Part shown: positions 19,010 through 29,362 of the stretch, in pieces
How the letters are laid out: each line of letters begins with the position of its first letter
How positions within the stretch are numbered: the stretch's first letter is position 1
Assembly (NCBI RefSeq): GCF_028728205.1
Contig: NZ_JAQYUU010000001.1
Span: forward strand, 1,105,318 to 1,169,317
Direction: 5' to 3'
Length of the DNA: 64,000 bases
DNA from: Clostridium sp. 'White wine YQ'
Lineage (GTDB): Bacteria > Bacillota > Clostridia > Clostridiales > Clostridiaceae
Translations under genes and position numbers: made by a program
Notes under the pieces: model-generated
Databases searched by the model: none
The model's input: only the letters and a program-made list of their open reading frames with translations
What the model was told of the DNA's origin: nothing

Positions 19010-20638
19010 ATGAAGTATACTAAAATTAACGGACATGAATTTTATCGCATGGTTATACATGCTAGTAATAAATTAGAGGAGCAAAGTGACTATGTAAACT
19101 CTCTAAACGTCTTTCCAGTTCCAGATGGAGATACAGGTACAAATATGTCAATGACATTTAAAGCTGCCGCTAAAGAAATTGAAAATATCAATTCAGATAA
19201 TATTGGAGAGGTTTCTAAAAAATTAGCTAAAGGTGCTCTTATGGGAGCCAGAGGTAACTCAGGTGTTATCCTATCTCAAATATTAAGAGGTATATCAAAA
19301 GGCTTAGAGGGTAAGAAAGAAGTATCCTCAAAAGAACTTTCTCTTGCATTTCAAGAAGGTTCAAAAGCTGCATATAAGGCAGTTATGAAACCAACTGAAG
19401 GTACAATATTAACTATTATTAGAGCAGCAGCAGAATCAGCAGTAGCATCTTCTCAAAGTGATATAACTTCACTTATGAAGGAAATATGCAAAGATTCTGA
19501 AATAATGCTAAATAAAACTCCAGATATGCTTCCAGCATTAAAACAAGCTAAGGTTGTTGACTCTGGTGGAATGGGACTACTTATAATATTAAAAGGAATG
19601 CATGAAGCTTTAGCAGAAGATATAAAACCAACAATAGGTGCAGTAAGTAAAGCTCCTGCTGCAAATGTAAAAGCACAGGAACTTGTAAGTCAAGATATTA
19701 AATTTGGATATTGTACTGAATTTATTGTATTGGGTGATGCATCTAAAGCTAATAGCTTAAAAGAAAAGATATCTTCTCTTGGGGATTCAATGATTGTAGT
19801 TGGTTATGAGGATGTAATTAAAGTTCATATTCATTCAAATGATCCAGGTGCAGTTCTTTCTCATGCAGTTCAATTTGGAGAGTTATCTAAAATTAAAATT
19901 GATAATATGAGAGAAGAGCATAGAAGCTTATTAACTGAATCTTCTGATGGCGAAGAGGAAGTTGCATCAGTTTCTGAAAATAAAGAGTATGGATTTATTT
20001 CGGTTGCTATGGGAAGCGGTATCAGTGATATTTTTAAAGACTTAGGCGTTGATTATATTATAGAAGGTGGTCAAACCATGAACCCTTCTACTCAGGATAT
20101 GGTTGAAGCAATTAACAAGATAAATGCAGAACACATTTTTATCTTACCTAATAACAAGAATATTCAAATGGCTGCTACACAAGCTGCAGAAATTTCAGAT
20201 AAGGATGTTCGTGTAATTGCCTCAAAAACTATTCCTCAAGGGATAACTGCAATTACAATGTTCAATCCTGAAGCTAAAGTAGAAGAAAATGAAGCAGCTA
20301 TGATAGAAGCATTAGGCATGGTTAAATCTGCTTCAATTACTTATGCTGTGAGAGATACTGAAATGGATGGTATAGAAATAAGAGAAGGAAATATACTTGG
20401 ACTTTTAGAAGGAAAAATCAATCAAGTTGGAGAAGATATCTTTAAAGTTACTGAAGATGTTCTTAGTTCTATGGTTGACGAAGATTCTGAGTTAATTACT
20501 TTATTTTTTGGTGAGGAAATTACTAAAGAAAAAGCAGAGGAGTTTGTTTCTGTTTTAGAAGAAAAATATGAAGATTTAGATATCCAATTATATAATGGAA
20601 ATCAACCTCTTTACTATTTTATTATGTCTGTAGAGTAA
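19010..20638 (+). CDS. fakA: Fatty acid kinase ATP-binding subunit (YloV)
   Basis: A 542-residue DAK2-domain protein. The N-terminal kinase domain shows VFPVPDGDTGTNMS and GARGNSGVILSQILRG, which bind Mg-ATP in dihydroxyacetone-kinase-like enzymes; a central and a C-terminal domain follow (the latter with EDLDIQLYNGNQPLYYFI). With a FakB partner it phosphorylates free fatty acids for phospholipid synthesis by PlsX/PlsY. No fakB is in this window. Its 3' UTR holds a copy of the dispersed hairpin repeat. Confidence 0.93.
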   Translation: MKYTKINGHEFYRMVIHASNKLEEQSDYVNSLNVFPVPDGDTGTNMSMTFKAAAKEIENINSDNIGEVSKKLAKGALMGARGNSGVILSQILRGISKGLEGKKEVSSKELSLAFQEGSKAAYKAVMKPTEGTILTIIRAAAESAVASSQSDITSLMKEICKDSEIMLNKTPDMLPALKQAKVVDSGGMGLLIILKGMHEALAEDIKPTIGAVSKAPAANVKAQELVSQDIKFGYCTEFIVLGDASKANSLKEKISSLGDSMIVVGYEDVIKVHIHSNDPGAVLSHAVQFGELSKIKIDNMREEHRSLLTESSDGEEEVASVSENKEYGFISVAMGSGISDIFKDLGVDYIIEGGQTMNPSTQDMVEAINKINAEHIFILPNNKNIQMAATQAAEISDKDVRVIASKTIPQGITAITMFNPEAKVEENEAAMIEALGMVKSASITYAVRDTEMDGIEIREGNILGLLEGKINQVGEDIFKVTEDVLSSMVDEDSELITLFFGEEITKEKAEEFVSVLEEKYEDLDIQLYNGNQPLYYFIMSVE

Positions 20639-20664
20639 TGGTATTTTATCAAAAGACTATCTAT

Positions 20665-20732
20665 CGGGTTTTAAGTTCAACTAATACCTTATTTATTTAG
20701 GAAAAAATTAAGTTGCCTATAAAAACCCTATA
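20665..20732 (+). repeat. Dispersed hairpin repeat, copy A
   Basis: A 68-bp element starting GGGTTTTAAGTTCAACTAAT and ending in AAAAACCCTATA, able to fold on itself. It is the same element as 38570-38638 (same orientation) and 33663-33733 (opposite). Here the flanks AAAGACT and AGTCTTT lengthen the stem. It lies 27 bases after the fakA stop and before the terminator. Confidence 0.85.
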
Positions 20733-20768
20733 AGTCTTTATTAAGCCTTATGCATATACTTAAAAGGG

Positions 20769-20792
20769 AAAAGCGACCATGTCGCTTTTTTC
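20769..20792 (+). terminator. Terminator of yloU-fakA
   Basis: AAAAGCGAC (20769-20777), loop CAT, GTCGCTTTT (20781-20789) and a T-run, 38 bases before the recG start. Confidence 0.88.
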
Positions 20793-20829
20793 TTTTAAAA
20801 AATCTTGTGGCTTATTTTTAGGAGGAAAA

Positions 20830-22863
20830 ATGAACCTATATAGTGATATTTCTACTTTAAAAGGAGTAGGGCCAAAACTAAAAGAAAAACTAAATAAGTG
20901 TGGAATATTTTCAATAATGGACTTACTTCTATACTTTCCTAGAGATTATGAGTTTGTTAACGGAAATAAAAGTATTGAAGATATGGATAAAGATGAAAAA
21001 CAAATTCTTACATGTAAAGTAACTGGATTTAAAAGTGATGTTCGTACTAAAAATCGAAAAATATTATCTACTGTTATTTTTAAATATGGAGATCAAGTAG
21101 TTACAGGGATTTGGTTTAATCAGCCTTACATAAAGAGAAGTTTTATTATTGGAAAAGAATATAATCTTTTAGGTAAATTTAAAAAAAATAAAGATGTTCT
21201 TGAGGTTGTAAATCCATTAGTAACTTCTAATGATACTTTAAAATCTCAAATCATACCTAAATATCACTTGAAAGGTGATATAAACAATGCTGTTATTGTT
21301 AAATTAATTAACCAAATTTTATTTTCTATAAAGATTAATGATAACTTACCAAAAGAAATAATTGAGAAATATAAACTTTCATCATTAGATGAGAGTATTA
21401 GAAACATACACTTTCCAACTGAAAAAGATATTTTGAAAAAGGCTACTGATAGGCTAAAGTTCCAAGAATTATTTACATTTTCACTTAAGCTATCAATGCT
21501 AAAATATCATTTAAAGAATAATTCTACTGGAATTGAATTTACAATGAGTGAGGAGTTAGTAAAATTAAAAGAGAAATTACCCTATAGCTTAACTAACGCC
21601 CAAAGTAAAGTTGTAAGAGAAATTCTTCTAGATCAGAAGAAAAAGGTCCCGATGAATAGATTAGTTCAAGGGGATGTAGGAAGTGGAAAGACCATTGTAG
21701 CGTTAATAGCTATGTTTAATGTTTATAAAAATGGCTATCAAAGTGTATTAATGGCTCCAACAGAGATTTTAGCTAATCAACATTTTGTAGAAGCTCAAAA
21801 GTTATTAGGTGATTTTAATGTGGATATAGAATTATTAACTGGAAGTACAACTAATAAAGAAAAGTTAAGAATAAAAGAAAAAATCAGAAGCAATGAGCCA
21901 TTAATTGTAGTTGGCACACACGCTTTAATACAAGAAGATGTGCAGTTTGGAAACTTAGGTTTTATAGTAACTGATGAACAACATAGATTTGGCGTAGAAC
22001 AAAGAAGCAAGTTAATTAATAAGGGTAAAGAAGTGGATTGCGTTGTAATGAGTGCAACTCCTATTCCAAGAACCTTAGCTTTATATCTTTATTCTGATTT
22101 AGAAGTATCAATTATTGATGAGCTTCCTCCGGGAAGAAAAGAAATTAAAACTAGCTTTTATTCTTTGGAAAAAAGAAATCTTGCATATAGTCTTGCAAAG
22201 GAAGAAATTGATAAGGGACGTCAAGCTTATATTGTTTGTCCACTTATTGAGGAAGATGAAAATGGGAGTTTAAACTCAGTAGAAAAAGTGTTTAATGAAT
22301 TATCACATGGAATATTTAAAGATACTGAAATAAGAATACTTCATGGAAAAATGCCTTCAAAAGAAAAAGATAGTATTATAAACGCTTTTAAAAATAATGA
22401 GGTTAAGCTTTTAATTTCTACTACAGTTATAGAAGTTGGGGTAAATGTACCAAATGCTACTATAATGATAATTGAGAACTCTGAAAGATTTGGATTAGCT
22501 CAACTACATCAGCTAAGAGGTAGAGTGGGAAGAGGAGAATTTGAGTCTAAATGTATACTCATAGGAAATGCAAAAAATCCAGTAACTAAAAGAAGAATGG
22601 AGATAATGGTTTCAAGTAATGATGGATTCTATATAGCTGAAGAAGATCTTAAAATTAGAGGTTCTGGTGAGATGTTTGGATATAGCCAAAGCGGTGAAAC
22701 AGATTTACTCCTTGCAGATATTATAGAAGATATTAACATATTAAAATACGCAAATTATGAGGCTAAAAATGCAATTTTATGCAATGATATAGAGTATAAG
22801 AATTTGTGTATGGAAATACTTAAAACCCTAAAAAATAGCAGTAAATATATATGTTTTAATTAA
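20830..22863 (+). CDS. recG: ATP-dependent DNA helicase RecG
   Basis: A 677-residue helicase that remodels stalled forks and branched DNA. An N-terminal OB-fold wedge domain precedes the motor, with Walker A GDVGSGKT, the DEQH box in TDEQHRFG, SATPIPRTLA and the motif-VI block QLRGRVGRG. ATG 20830 is chosen because TAGGAGG lies five bases before it; the longer frame from 20779 crosses the terminator. It should need its own promoter, not obvious by eye, or readthrough from fakA. Confidence 0.96.
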   Translation: MNLYSDISTLKGVGPKLKEKLNKCGIFSIMDLLLYFPRDYEFVNGNKSIEDMDKDEKQILTCKVTGFKSDVRTKNRKILSTVIFKYGDQVVTGIWFNQPYIKRSFIIGKEYNLLGKFKKNKDVLEVVNPLVTSNDTLKSQIIPKYHLKGDINNAVIVKLINQILFSIKINDNLPKEIIEKYKLSSLDESIRNIHFPTEKDILKKATDRLKFQELFTFSLKLSMLKYHLKNNSTGIEFTMSEELVKLKEKLPYSLTNAQSKVVREILLDQKKKVPMNRLVQGDVGSGKTIVALIAMFNVYKNGYQSVLMAPTEILANQHFVEAQKLLGDFNVDIELLTGSTTNKEKLRIKEKIRSNEPLIVVGTHALIQEDVQFGNLGFIVTDEQHRFGVEQRSKLINKGKEVDCVVMSATPIPRTLALYLYSDLEVSIIDELPPGRKEIKTSFYSLEKRNLAYSLAKEEIDKGRQAYIVCPLIEEDENGSLNSVEKVFNELSHGIFKDTEIRILHGKMPSKEKDSIINAFKNNEVKLLISTTVIEVGVNVPNATIMIIENSERFGLAQLHQLRGRVGRGEFESKCILIGNAKNPVTKRRMEIMVSSNDGFYIAEEDLKIRGSGEMFGYSQSGETDLLLADIIEDINILKYANYEAKNAILCNDIEYKNLCMEILKTLKNSSKYICFN

Positions 22864-22929
22864 ATTAAATTGTAGAAAATATATCAATGTGTTAAAATGT
22901 TAAAGAAGTAAATAGGAGGAGGTTCTTAT

Positions 22930-23487
22930 ATGAGAATCATAGCAGGTAAGGCAAAAGGACGTAAAATACTTTCTCCAGCCACATATGAAACAAGACCTAC
23001 TTTAGACCGTGTAAAAGAATCGATGTTTAGTATTATTCAAAATTATTTAATAGATGCAACTGTTGTAGATGTATTTGCAGGAACAGGTTCTCTTGGTTTG
23101 GAGGCTGCAAGTAGAGGGGCAAAGGAAGTTTTTCTAGTTGATAAAAGTCCTGTGACATTTCCGATTTTGAAACAAAATATTGAAAATTTAAAATTTGACG
23201 ATTTTTGTCATGCTTTAAATAAAGATGCCTATGCAGCATTGAATTTTTTAGCCGATAAAAATAAGGTGTTTGATATTATTTTTATTGATCCACCTTATTT
23301 AAAGGATATGATCCCAAAAGCATTAGAAATTGTTAAAGAAAAAAATATGCTACATCCAGAAGGAATCGTTGTAACAAAAATTGATACAAGTGAAGAAATC
23401 TGTGATGGATACAAAGATATTAAGCTAGTAGATACAAGAAAATATGGTAATACTACTGTGTGCTTATATAAGTACAAGGAGGACTAA
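22930..23487 (+). CDS. rsmD: 16S rRNA m2G966 methyltransferase
   Basis: A 185-residue AdoMet methyltransferase acting on G966 of 16S rRNA. It opens [13 protein letters not shown], has the AdoMet motif [18 protein letters not shown] and the catalytic DPPY. AGGAGGAGG precedes the ATG. coaD follows one base after its stop, the ylbH-coaD pair known from B. subtilis. Confidence 0.96.
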   Translation: MRIIAGKAKGRKILSPATYETRPTLDRVKESMFSIIQNYLIDATVVDVFAGTGSLGLEAASRGAKEVFLVDKSPVTFPILKQNIENLKFDDFCHALNKDAYAALNFLADKNKVFDIIFIDPPYLKDMIPKALEIVKEKNMLHPEGIVVTKIDTSEEICDGYKDIKLVDTRKYGNTTVCLYKYKED

Positions 23488-23488
23488 T

Positions 23489-23971
23489 ATGAAGATAGGA
23501 GTATATCCTGGAAGCTTTGATCCTATTACAAATGGTCATTTGGATATTATTGAAAGAGGATCAAAGGTCTTTGATAAGCTTATAGTAGGAGTTTTAGTTA
23601 ATGTAGATAAAAAAGGTTTATTTGACTATCCTGAAAGAGTTGAACTTATACAAAGGGTAACAGAAAAATATAAGAATGTTGAAGTAAGATGTTTTGAGGG
23701 CTTACTTATTGATTTTATGAAAAAAGAAGAGGCGAGTGTAATTTTAAAAGGCCTAAGAGCTTTTTCGGATTTTGAATATGAATTCCAAATGGCACTTATG
23801 AACAATAAGCTAGATCCTGAGGTCGAAACTGTATTTATGATGACTTCCGCACAATATTCTTATTTAAGTTCTTCGGCAGTAAAACAGGTAGCAAAATTTG
23901 GTGGGCGTATTGAGGGATTAGTACCAGATGAGGTAATTGATGATGTATACTCAAAAATACTAAGTTTATAA
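23489..23971 (+). CDS. coaD: Phosphopantetheine adenylyltransferase
   Basis: A 160-residue nucleotidyltransferase that makes dephospho-CoA. Motifs are [16 protein letters not shown] (with the T/HxGH element) and the C-terminal [20 protein letters not shown] 23489 follows AAGGAGG; the longer frame from 23444 runs inside rsmD. It completes, with coaBC at 5.3 kb, two of the CoA steps in this window. Confidence 0.97.
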   Translation: MKIGVYPGSFDPITNGHLDIIERGSKVFDKLIVGVLVNVDKKGLFDYPERVELIQRVTEKYKNVEVRCFEGLLIDFMKKEEASVILKGLRAFSDFEYEFQMALMNNKLDPEVETVFMMTSAQYSYLSSSAVKQVAKFGGRIEGLVPDEVIDDVYSKILSL

Positions 23972-23982
23972 GAGGTGTTAAA

Positions 23983-24522
23983 ATGGAAAAAATGGATGTT
24001 AATATTATTGAACTCTTGGAATACTTGCAAGATTTAGTAGAGAATTCTGCTAAAGTTCCTATAACAGGAAAAGTAGTGATTGATAAAAAAGAAGTGATTG
24101 ATGTAATCGAACAAATTGTTCATTATTTACCAGATCAATTTAAAAAGGCTCAGTGGGTTGTAAATGAGAGAGAAAGAATACTACAAGAAGCAAGTGTAGA
24201 ACTTGAAACAGCTAGAAAAGAAACAGCAGAATTAATGCGTAAGAACATAGAAAATCATGATTACGTTAAGGAAGCTAAAGTTAGATCACAAGAAATAATA
24301 GCTCAAGCGCAAAGAGAAGCGAAATCTATTAGATTGGGTGCTAGGGATTATGCTGATGAAATTTTAAGTGATTTAGATAAACAAGTTGAAATTAAAAAAG
24401 AGGCCCTTATGAATGAACTAAAAGCCTCTGTAGAAACATTTGCACAAGGTCTTGATGGTACTTTGCAAAATGTAGGTGGGACTATTAAGGAAAATATTAA
24501 AGAGCTTAGAAGTATGAAATAG
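23983..24522 (+). CDS. Coiled-coil protein, V-ATPase subunit H/F0 b-like
   Basis: A 179-residue hydrophilic protein. Residues about 55-150 are rich in E, K, A and R and look like a long coiled coil; an N-terminal LLEYLQDLVENS-type segment precedes it. Such proteins are often named ATPase in Clostridium, by similarity to the stalk subunits of V-type ATPases, but no ATP site is visible and I would not give a function. DivIVA-like roles are an alternative. It starts eleven bases after coaD and its end overlaps the 3' end of the convergent ylbJ by 17 bases. Confidence 0.8.
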   Translation: MEKMDVNIIELLEYLQDLVENSAKVPITGKVVIDKKEVIDVIEQIVHYLPDQFKKAQWVVNERERILQEASVELETARKETAELMRKNIENHDYVKEAKVRSQEIIAQAQREAKSIRLGARDYADEILSDLDKQVEIKKEALMNELKASVETFAQGLDGTLQNVGGTIKENIKELRSMK

Positions 24523-25546
24523 TTAAAAATACATAAGTAATAATGGTTGCAAAACTCCCTTGAAGCAATTTATACATAAAATACTTTTTTAATTTGACTC
24601 CATGGTGACTACAGAAAGAACTTATTTGTGCTAAAACTGAAAAACCACAAAAGGATGTTAGAAAACTAATAATACATAACTTCATATTTATGGACAGGCT
24701 ACTAGTAGAAATAATTTTACATCCATTAGTTATTTCAATCATGCCTAGAACGGTTCCTTTCATTATTTCATAAGGAATACCAAATAGTGAAGCTATGCTA
24801 TTTAGTGATGTATTAAAAAAGTAAGAATTACTTACTATGGATATAATAACGGAAAATATTATAATGTATCCTGAGATATTTAAGGTGCTCATAATGGCAT
24901 TTTCTAAGGAGTTTTTAAAAATGGTTCCAAAATTCGCAGTTATGTTGATTTTGGAATCATTTTTTTTATAGCTAGAAATATTTTTAGTTCTAGTAATAAA
25001 TGCTATCAAAATCATAGAAATATAATTTCCTAACAAAAGTATGTAACCATAGGTTTTATTTTGTAACATTACACTTCCTACTGAACCAATTAAAAACAAT
25101 GGACCGGTATTTGATGCTATAGAGATTAGTCTTACATATTCATCAAATTGCACATGTCCTTTTTCATATAGTTCAGATGAATATTTAGCTCCAATTGGAT
25201 TACCACAAATAATACTGGCTATAATGGGAAAACTACAGTTCTTACTTAATTTAAAGGGAGTGCATAAAAATCTGCCAAATAGCTTACTATATACAGAGAT
25301 TCCACCATAAGCAATAAGTAAATTGCATAGAACCATAAAAGGGAGTACTGTAGGTAAAACTGCTTGTACAAATAACTCAGCACCTTTTAAGGATGCATCT
25401 ATACACAACTTAGGATTAAGTAAAAAATATATTATTAGAATTGACAATAATACAGTTGGCATTATTGTTATTTTTCCCTTTATTTGAATGATTAACGAAG
25501 TAGTTAAAATGATTATTAATCCATATAAAATATAAATACTATACAT
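24506..25546 (-). CDS. ylbJ: Sporulation integral membrane protein YlbJ
   Basis: A 346-residue membrane protein with about eight hydrophobic spans and the nucleoside-recognition (Gate) type repeats seen in YlbJ: FVQAVLPTVLPFMVLCNLL and IICGNPIGAKYSSEL. In B. subtilis ylbJ is sigma-E dependent and needed for heat-resistant spores. GGGGGTGT lies before the ATG on the minus strand. It is downstream of tmcAL in the same direction but a palindrome and a possible sigma-E promoter separate them. Confidence 0.93.
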   Translation of the reverse strand: MYSIYILYGLIIILTTSLIIQIKGKITIMPTVLLSILIIYFLLNPKLCIDASLKGAELFVQAVLPTVLPFMVLCNLLIAYGGISVYSKLFGRFLCTPFKLSKNCSFPIIASIICGNPIGAKYSSELYEKGHVQFDEYVRLISIASNTGPLFLIGSVGSVMLQNKTYGYILLLGNYISMILIAFITRTKNISSYKKNDSKINITANFGTIFKNSLENAIMSTLNISGYIIIFSVIISIVSNSYFFNTSLNSIASLFGIPYEIMKGTVLGMIEITNGCKIISTSSLSINMKLCIISFLTSFCGFSVLAQISSFCSHHGVKLKKYFMYKLLQGSFATIITYVFLTISYF

Positions 25547-25571
25547 AAGAACACCCCCATATATAGTATTT

Positions 25572-25602
25572 ATATTATGTTTAGTCGCTAATTAGAATAT
25601 TT
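25572..25602 (-). promoter_or_regulatory. Possible sigma-E promoter of ylbJ
   Basis: On the minus strand AAATATT (25602-25596) and CATAATAT (25579-25572), 16-base spacer, 25 bases before the ATG. This fits the sigma-E pattern loosely; the spacer is one base longer than usual. ylbJ is in the sigma-E regulon of B. subtilis. Confidence 0.35.
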
Positions 25603-25622
25603 AATAGGAATATTCTAATTAG
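25588..25622. repeat. 14-bp inverted repeat between tmcAL and ylbJ
   Basis: CTAATTAGAATATT (25588-25601) and its exact complement (25609-25622) around a 7-base spacer. No T-run follows on the minus strand, so it is not a standard terminator; it overlaps the proposed ylbJ -35 region. Confidence 0.85.
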
Positions 25623-25633
25623 TCCTTAATTTT

Positions 25634-26866
25634 TTATACTTCATCCATTTTAATTAGTGGTGACTGCTTAAACTCGTTGTCCGTTTTTATATTATTGCAA
25701 AGTAGACTATAAGCTTTTGAAGCTTGAATATCTAATGTATAGATATCATTAAAAGGTTTTTTTGGTTTATTTATAAATTCAATTGAACTTTCTTTTTTTA
25801 TTAGTTTAAGTATTTCAGCCCCTTTTTTGTTTAAACCAAGGATTCTTACAGCACTAGGCTGTTTTTTTCTCAATTCTTTTATAGGATATTTCTCAAGTCC
25901 TATAAAGAATTGGGTTAATATTCGGCTTATTCTAGTATAAGTATATCTTTTGCTTTTACAGTTTAATATTAATTCATCTAAATTTTTAGAGTTCTGAAGC
26001 TCTTTTATTATTTTATTATCCAATCCCTCTGATGCGTCTGGAATTAAGCTTAAGGATTTTGGATCAGTTAGTATTTTATATTTAATATAGGAAAACATTT
26101 TTTCTTCAAAGGCAAAATCATAATTTTCTGAAGAAAGTTTACTTAAAATATCATATGTTTCCTTTGGAAGATGAGATTTTAAATCACCAACATCGTTAGT
26201 TGCTTTAAGGTAATTTCTTATTGATGAAGCAGAGGAGAAGTCATTATTTAATTCTCTATCATTATATAAAGCACCTTCCCTTTTAAGGGTGTAAGGTATT
26301 ATGTTGCTTTTAAGTCTAAGTAGTGCTTTTACATATTCTATACCTAGTATATTGTTTGATGAATTTAGCTGCTTTTTTAAATATTCTTCATCATATGATA
26401 AATTTGAATTTTGCATAATTTCGAGAATTGCTTTGCTTCTAGAAACAGCAACAGGATAGCCCTTGTTTAAAAACTTCTTTATAGCTTCTTTAAATTCGCT
26501 GCTTTCATTAGACAGAATAGAGGATATTTGCTTTAGTAAATTTATATCCCCGCATTCACTTCCAAAAGCAATTGAATCTATAACATTCAGTGAGTTTAAG
26601 ATAGAAACTGCGCCAGATGCAAAAAATTCTGCCGAAGATACAGCATAAACTGTTGGAAGTTCTAATATAAGGTCAACACCATTATCCAAGGCCATTTGTG
26701 TTCTAGTCCATTTATCAATTATAGCAGGCGCACCTCTTTGAACAAAATGTCCGCTCATTAAACAAACTACAGCATCACAATTTGTTAATTTTTTTGTTTT
26801 TTCTAAATGTAATTTATGCCCTAAATGAAAGGGATTATATTCAGTAATTATTCCAGCAATTTTCAT
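25634..26866 (-). CDS. tmcAL: tRNA(Met) cytidine acetate ligase TmcAL (YlbM)
   Basis: A 410-residue enzyme that uses acetate and ATP to acetylate C34 of elongator tRNA(Met). The N-terminal nucleotidyltransferase fold shows EYNPFHLGHKLHL with the HxGH motif, then MSGHFVQRGAPAIIDKW and FGSECGD. A GAGGTGA ribosome site precedes the ATG. It is the first gene of the minus-strand pair. Use of acetate is notable beside pta-ackA, which is divergent from it. Confidence 0.95.
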   Translation of the reverse strand: MKIAGIITEYNPFHLGHKLHLEKTKKLTNCDAVVCLMSGHFVQRGAPAIIDKWTRTQMALDNGVDLILELPTVYAVSSAEFFASGAVSILNSLNVIDSIAFGSECGDINLLKQISSILSNESSEFKEAIKKFLNKGYPVAVSRSKAILEIMQNSNLSYDEEYLKKQLNSSNNILGIEYVKALLRLKSNIIPYTLKREGALYNDRELNNDFSSASSIRNYLKATNDVGDLKSHLPKETYDILSKLSSENYDFAFEEKMFSYIKYKILTDPKSLSLIPDASEGLDNKIIKELQNSKNLDELILNCKSKRYTYTRISRILTQFFIGLEKYPIKELRKKQPSAVRILGLNKKGAEILKLIKKESSIEFINKPKKPFNDIYTLDIQASKAYSLLCNNIKTDNEFKQSPLIKMDEV

Positions 26867-26888
26867 AATTTCACCTCTTACAATAGGT

Positions 26889-26918
26889 ATTATACATTAT
26901 AATTCCATAAAATATCAA
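26889..26918 (-). promoter_or_regulatory. Promoter of tmcAL
   Basis: On the minus strand TTGATA (26918-26913), 18-base spacer, perfect TATAAT (26894-26889), 22 bases before the ATG. Confidence 0.75.
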
Positions 26919-27000
26919 AATCATATTGAATTGTTAGAAAATTAATATTATTTATAATAATTAAATTATAATAATCTAGGCATTTTTTATCTTTAAAATA

Positions 27001-27030
27001 TTGAAATGATTATATGAATAGGAGTATATT
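27001..27030 (+). promoter_or_regulatory. Candidate promoter of pta-ackA
   Basis: TTGAAA (27001-27006), 18-base spacer, TATATT (27025-27030), 42 bases before the pta start. Confidence 0.55.
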
Positions 27031-27071
27031 ATAAGGTGTAGTATATCTACGCTTTGAAAGGAGAAATGAAC

Positions 27072-28073
27072 ATGGAACTTATGAAAAAAATATGGGAGAT
27101 GGCAAAAACAGATAGAAAAAGAATTGTCCTTCCAGAAGGAGACGAGGAAAGAACAGTCGTAGCAGCTCAGAAAATAAAAGAACTTGGGCTTGCAGATGTA
27201 ATCCTTGTTGGTAACGTTAGTAAAATTAAGGAGAAAGCTGAAAGTATAGGGGTAAATTTAGATGGAATATCTATTGAAGATCCTGAAACTTCTGCAAAAC
27301 TTCAAGATTACATTAATGCATTCTATGAAATAAGAAAAAATAAGGGAATGACGTTAGAAAAAGCAGAAAAAATAGTTAGAGATCCACTTTATTTTGGAAC
27401 TATGATGGTTAAAATGGATGATGCTGATGGAATGGTTTCAGGAGCTGTTCACACTACTGGTGATCTATTAAGACCAGGTCTTCAAATAATTAAAAATGCA
27501 CCTGGCGTATCAGTAGTATCAAGTTTCTTTATAATGATGGTACCAGGATCTAAATATGGAGAAAGCGGTATGCTTTTATTCTCTGACTGTGCTGTAAATC
27601 CTAATCCAAATGCTGATCAATTAGCAGCTATTGCTATTGCTACAGCAGATACAGCAAAAAAATTATGTAATATAGATCCAAAGGTTGCAATGCTTTCATT
27701 CTCAACTATGGGTTCAGCTGATCATGAACTTGTTGACAAGGTAAGAACTGCAACTGCGAAGGCTAAAGAATTAAGACCGGATTTATTAATTGATGGTGAA
27801 ATGCAATTAGATGCTGCTATTGTAAGAAAAGTTGCTGATCAAAAGGCACCAAGTAGTCCAGTAGCTGGTAACGCTAATGTGCTAGTATTCCCAGATTTAC
27901 AAGCTGGAAATATTGGTTATAAGTTAGTTCAAAGATTTGCTAATGCAGAAGCAATAGGTCCTATATGTCAAGGTTTTGCTAAACCTATCAACGACTTATC
28001 AAGAGGTTGTAGCTCAGATGATATAGTTAATGTTGTAGCACTTACTGCTGTTCAAGCAATAACAAATAAATAA
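27072..28073 (+). CDS. pta: Phosphate acetyltransferase
   Basis: A 333-residue enzyme converting acetyl-CoA and phosphate to acetyl phosphate, the first step of acetate formation with ATP gain. It shows the short form of Pta (no N-terminal DRTGG or AAA region), with [12 protein letters not shown] and the conserved [13 protein letters not shown]-like block ([11 protein letters not shown]). Of three possible starts (27054 TTG, 27066 ATG, 27072 ATG) the last has AAAGGAGA at a proper seven-base distance. ackA follows 22 bases after its stop. Confidence 0.96.
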   Translation: MELMKKIWEMAKTDRKRIVLPEGDEERTVVAAQKIKELGLADVILVGNVSKIKEKAESIGVNLDGISIEDPETSAKLQDYINAFYEIRKNKGMTLEKAEKIVRDPLYFGTMMVKMDDADGMVSGAVHTTGDLLRPGLQIIKNAPGVSVVSSFFIMMVPGSKYGESGMLLFSDCAVNPNPNADQLAAIAIATADTAKKLCNIDPKVAMLSFSTMGSADHELVDKVRTATAKAKELRPDLLIDGEMQLDAAIVRKVADQKAPSSPVAGNANVLVFPDLQAGNIGYKLVQRFANAEAIGPICQGFAKPINDLSRGCSSDDIVNVVALTAVQAITNK

Positions 28074-28095
28074 TTGCATAAGGAGAGATCATACA

Positions 28096-29286
28096 ATGAA
28101 TATATTAGTAATTAACTGTGGAAGTTCATCTTTAAAATATCAATTAATAGATATGAAAACTGAAGACTCATTAGCAACTGGATTAGTTGAAAGAATCGGA
28201 ATTGAAGGTTCAATACTAACTCAAAAAGCTAATGGTGAAAAATATGTTGTTGAATCACCAATGAAAGATCATAAGGATGCGACTAAGCTTGTTTTAGATG
28301 CTTTGGTAAATGATGTTCATGGTGTTATTAAATCAATGGACGAAATCCAAGCAGTTGGACATAGAGTAGTTCATGGTGGAGAAAAATATGCTAAATCTGT
28401 TTTAATTACTGACGAAGTAATGAAAGAGTTAGAAGATTGTGCTAAGTTAGCACCACTTCATAATCCACCAAATATAATTGGAATAAATGCTTGTAAGGCA
28501 CTTATGCCAAATACACCAATGGTTGTTGTTTTCGATACAGCTTTCCATCAAACTATGCCAGAAAAAGCGTATTTATATGCAATTCCATATGAATTATATG
28601 AAGAAAAACATATTAGAAAATACGGATTCCATGGAACTTCACATAGATATGTATCATTAAAGGCTGCAGAAGCTTTAGGAAAAGATATAAAAGATCTTAA
28701 AATCATAACTTGTCATTTAGGTAATGGTGCATCAGTTGCAGCTGTTAAAAACGGCGAATCAGTTGACACTTCTATGGGCTTTACTCCATTAGAAGGATTA
28801 GTAATGGGTACTAGAACTGGAAATATTGATGCTGCAGTAATTACATACTTAATCAAAGAAGAAGGGTATACTGCAGAACAAGTAGATGAAATCTTAAATA
28901 AGAAGTCAGGTATACTAGGAATTTCAGGTGTAAGTTCAGACTTTAGAGATGTAGAAGATGCTGCATGGAAAAGAAATGAGCATAGATCTATCTTAGCGCT
29001 TGATATGTTTGTATATAGAGTTAAACAATATATTGGTTCTTATGCTGCTATAATGGGTGGCGTAGACGCTATAGTATTTACAGCTGGAGTAGGTGAAAAC
29101 TCACCAGAAATGAGAGAGAGCATTTTAGAAGGTTTAGATTTCTTAGGTGTTCAATTTGATGCTGCAGCAAATAAGGTTAGAGGTAAATTAACTGAGATAA
29201 CAAAACCTGAATCAAAGGTTAAAGCTTTCTTAATTCCTACTAACGAAGAACTTATGATTGCAAAGGATACTTTAGCATTACTTTAA
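28096..29286 (+). CDS. ackA: Acetate kinase
   Basis: A 396-residue ASKHA-fold kinase that turns acetyl phosphate and ADP into acetate and ATP, a main energy-yielding step in clostridia. Motifs are [31 protein letters not shown] and [17 protein letters not shown] precedes the ATG. It forms an operon with pta; no clear hairpin follows before the next promoter at 29305. Confidence 0.98.
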   Translation: MNILVINCGSSSLKYQLIDMKTEDSLATGLVERIGIEGSILTQKANGEKYVVESPMKDHKDATKLVLDALVNDVHGVIKSMDEIQAVGHRVVHGGEKYAKSVLITDEVMKELEDCAKLAPLHNPPNIIGINACKALMPNTPMVVVFDTAFHQTMPEKAYLYAIPYELYEEKHIRKYGFHGTSHRYVSLKAAEALGKDIKDLKIITCHLGNGASVAAVKNGESVDTSMGFTPLEGLVMGTRTGNIDAAVITYLIKEEGYTAEQVDEILNKKSGILGISGVSSDFRDVEDAAWKRNEHRSILALDMFVYRVKQYIGSYAAIMGGVDAIVFTAGVGENSPEMRESILEGLDFLGVQFDAAANKVRGKLTEITKPESKVKAFLIPTNEELMIAKDTLALL

Positions 29287-29304
29287 AATATTTGCCAAGT
29301 ACCC

Positions 29305-29333
29305 TTGACTTTTAATCATCTCCTCTATATAAT
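29305..29333 (+). promoter_or_regulatory. Strong promoter of yceD-rpmF
   Basis: TTGACT (29305-29310), 17-base spacer, perfect TATAAT (29328-29333). Transcription should start near 29340, giving a leader of about 110 bases. Confidence 0.85.
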
Positions 29334-29362
29334 AAATTGTGGTTATGGACTAATTTCTAACT

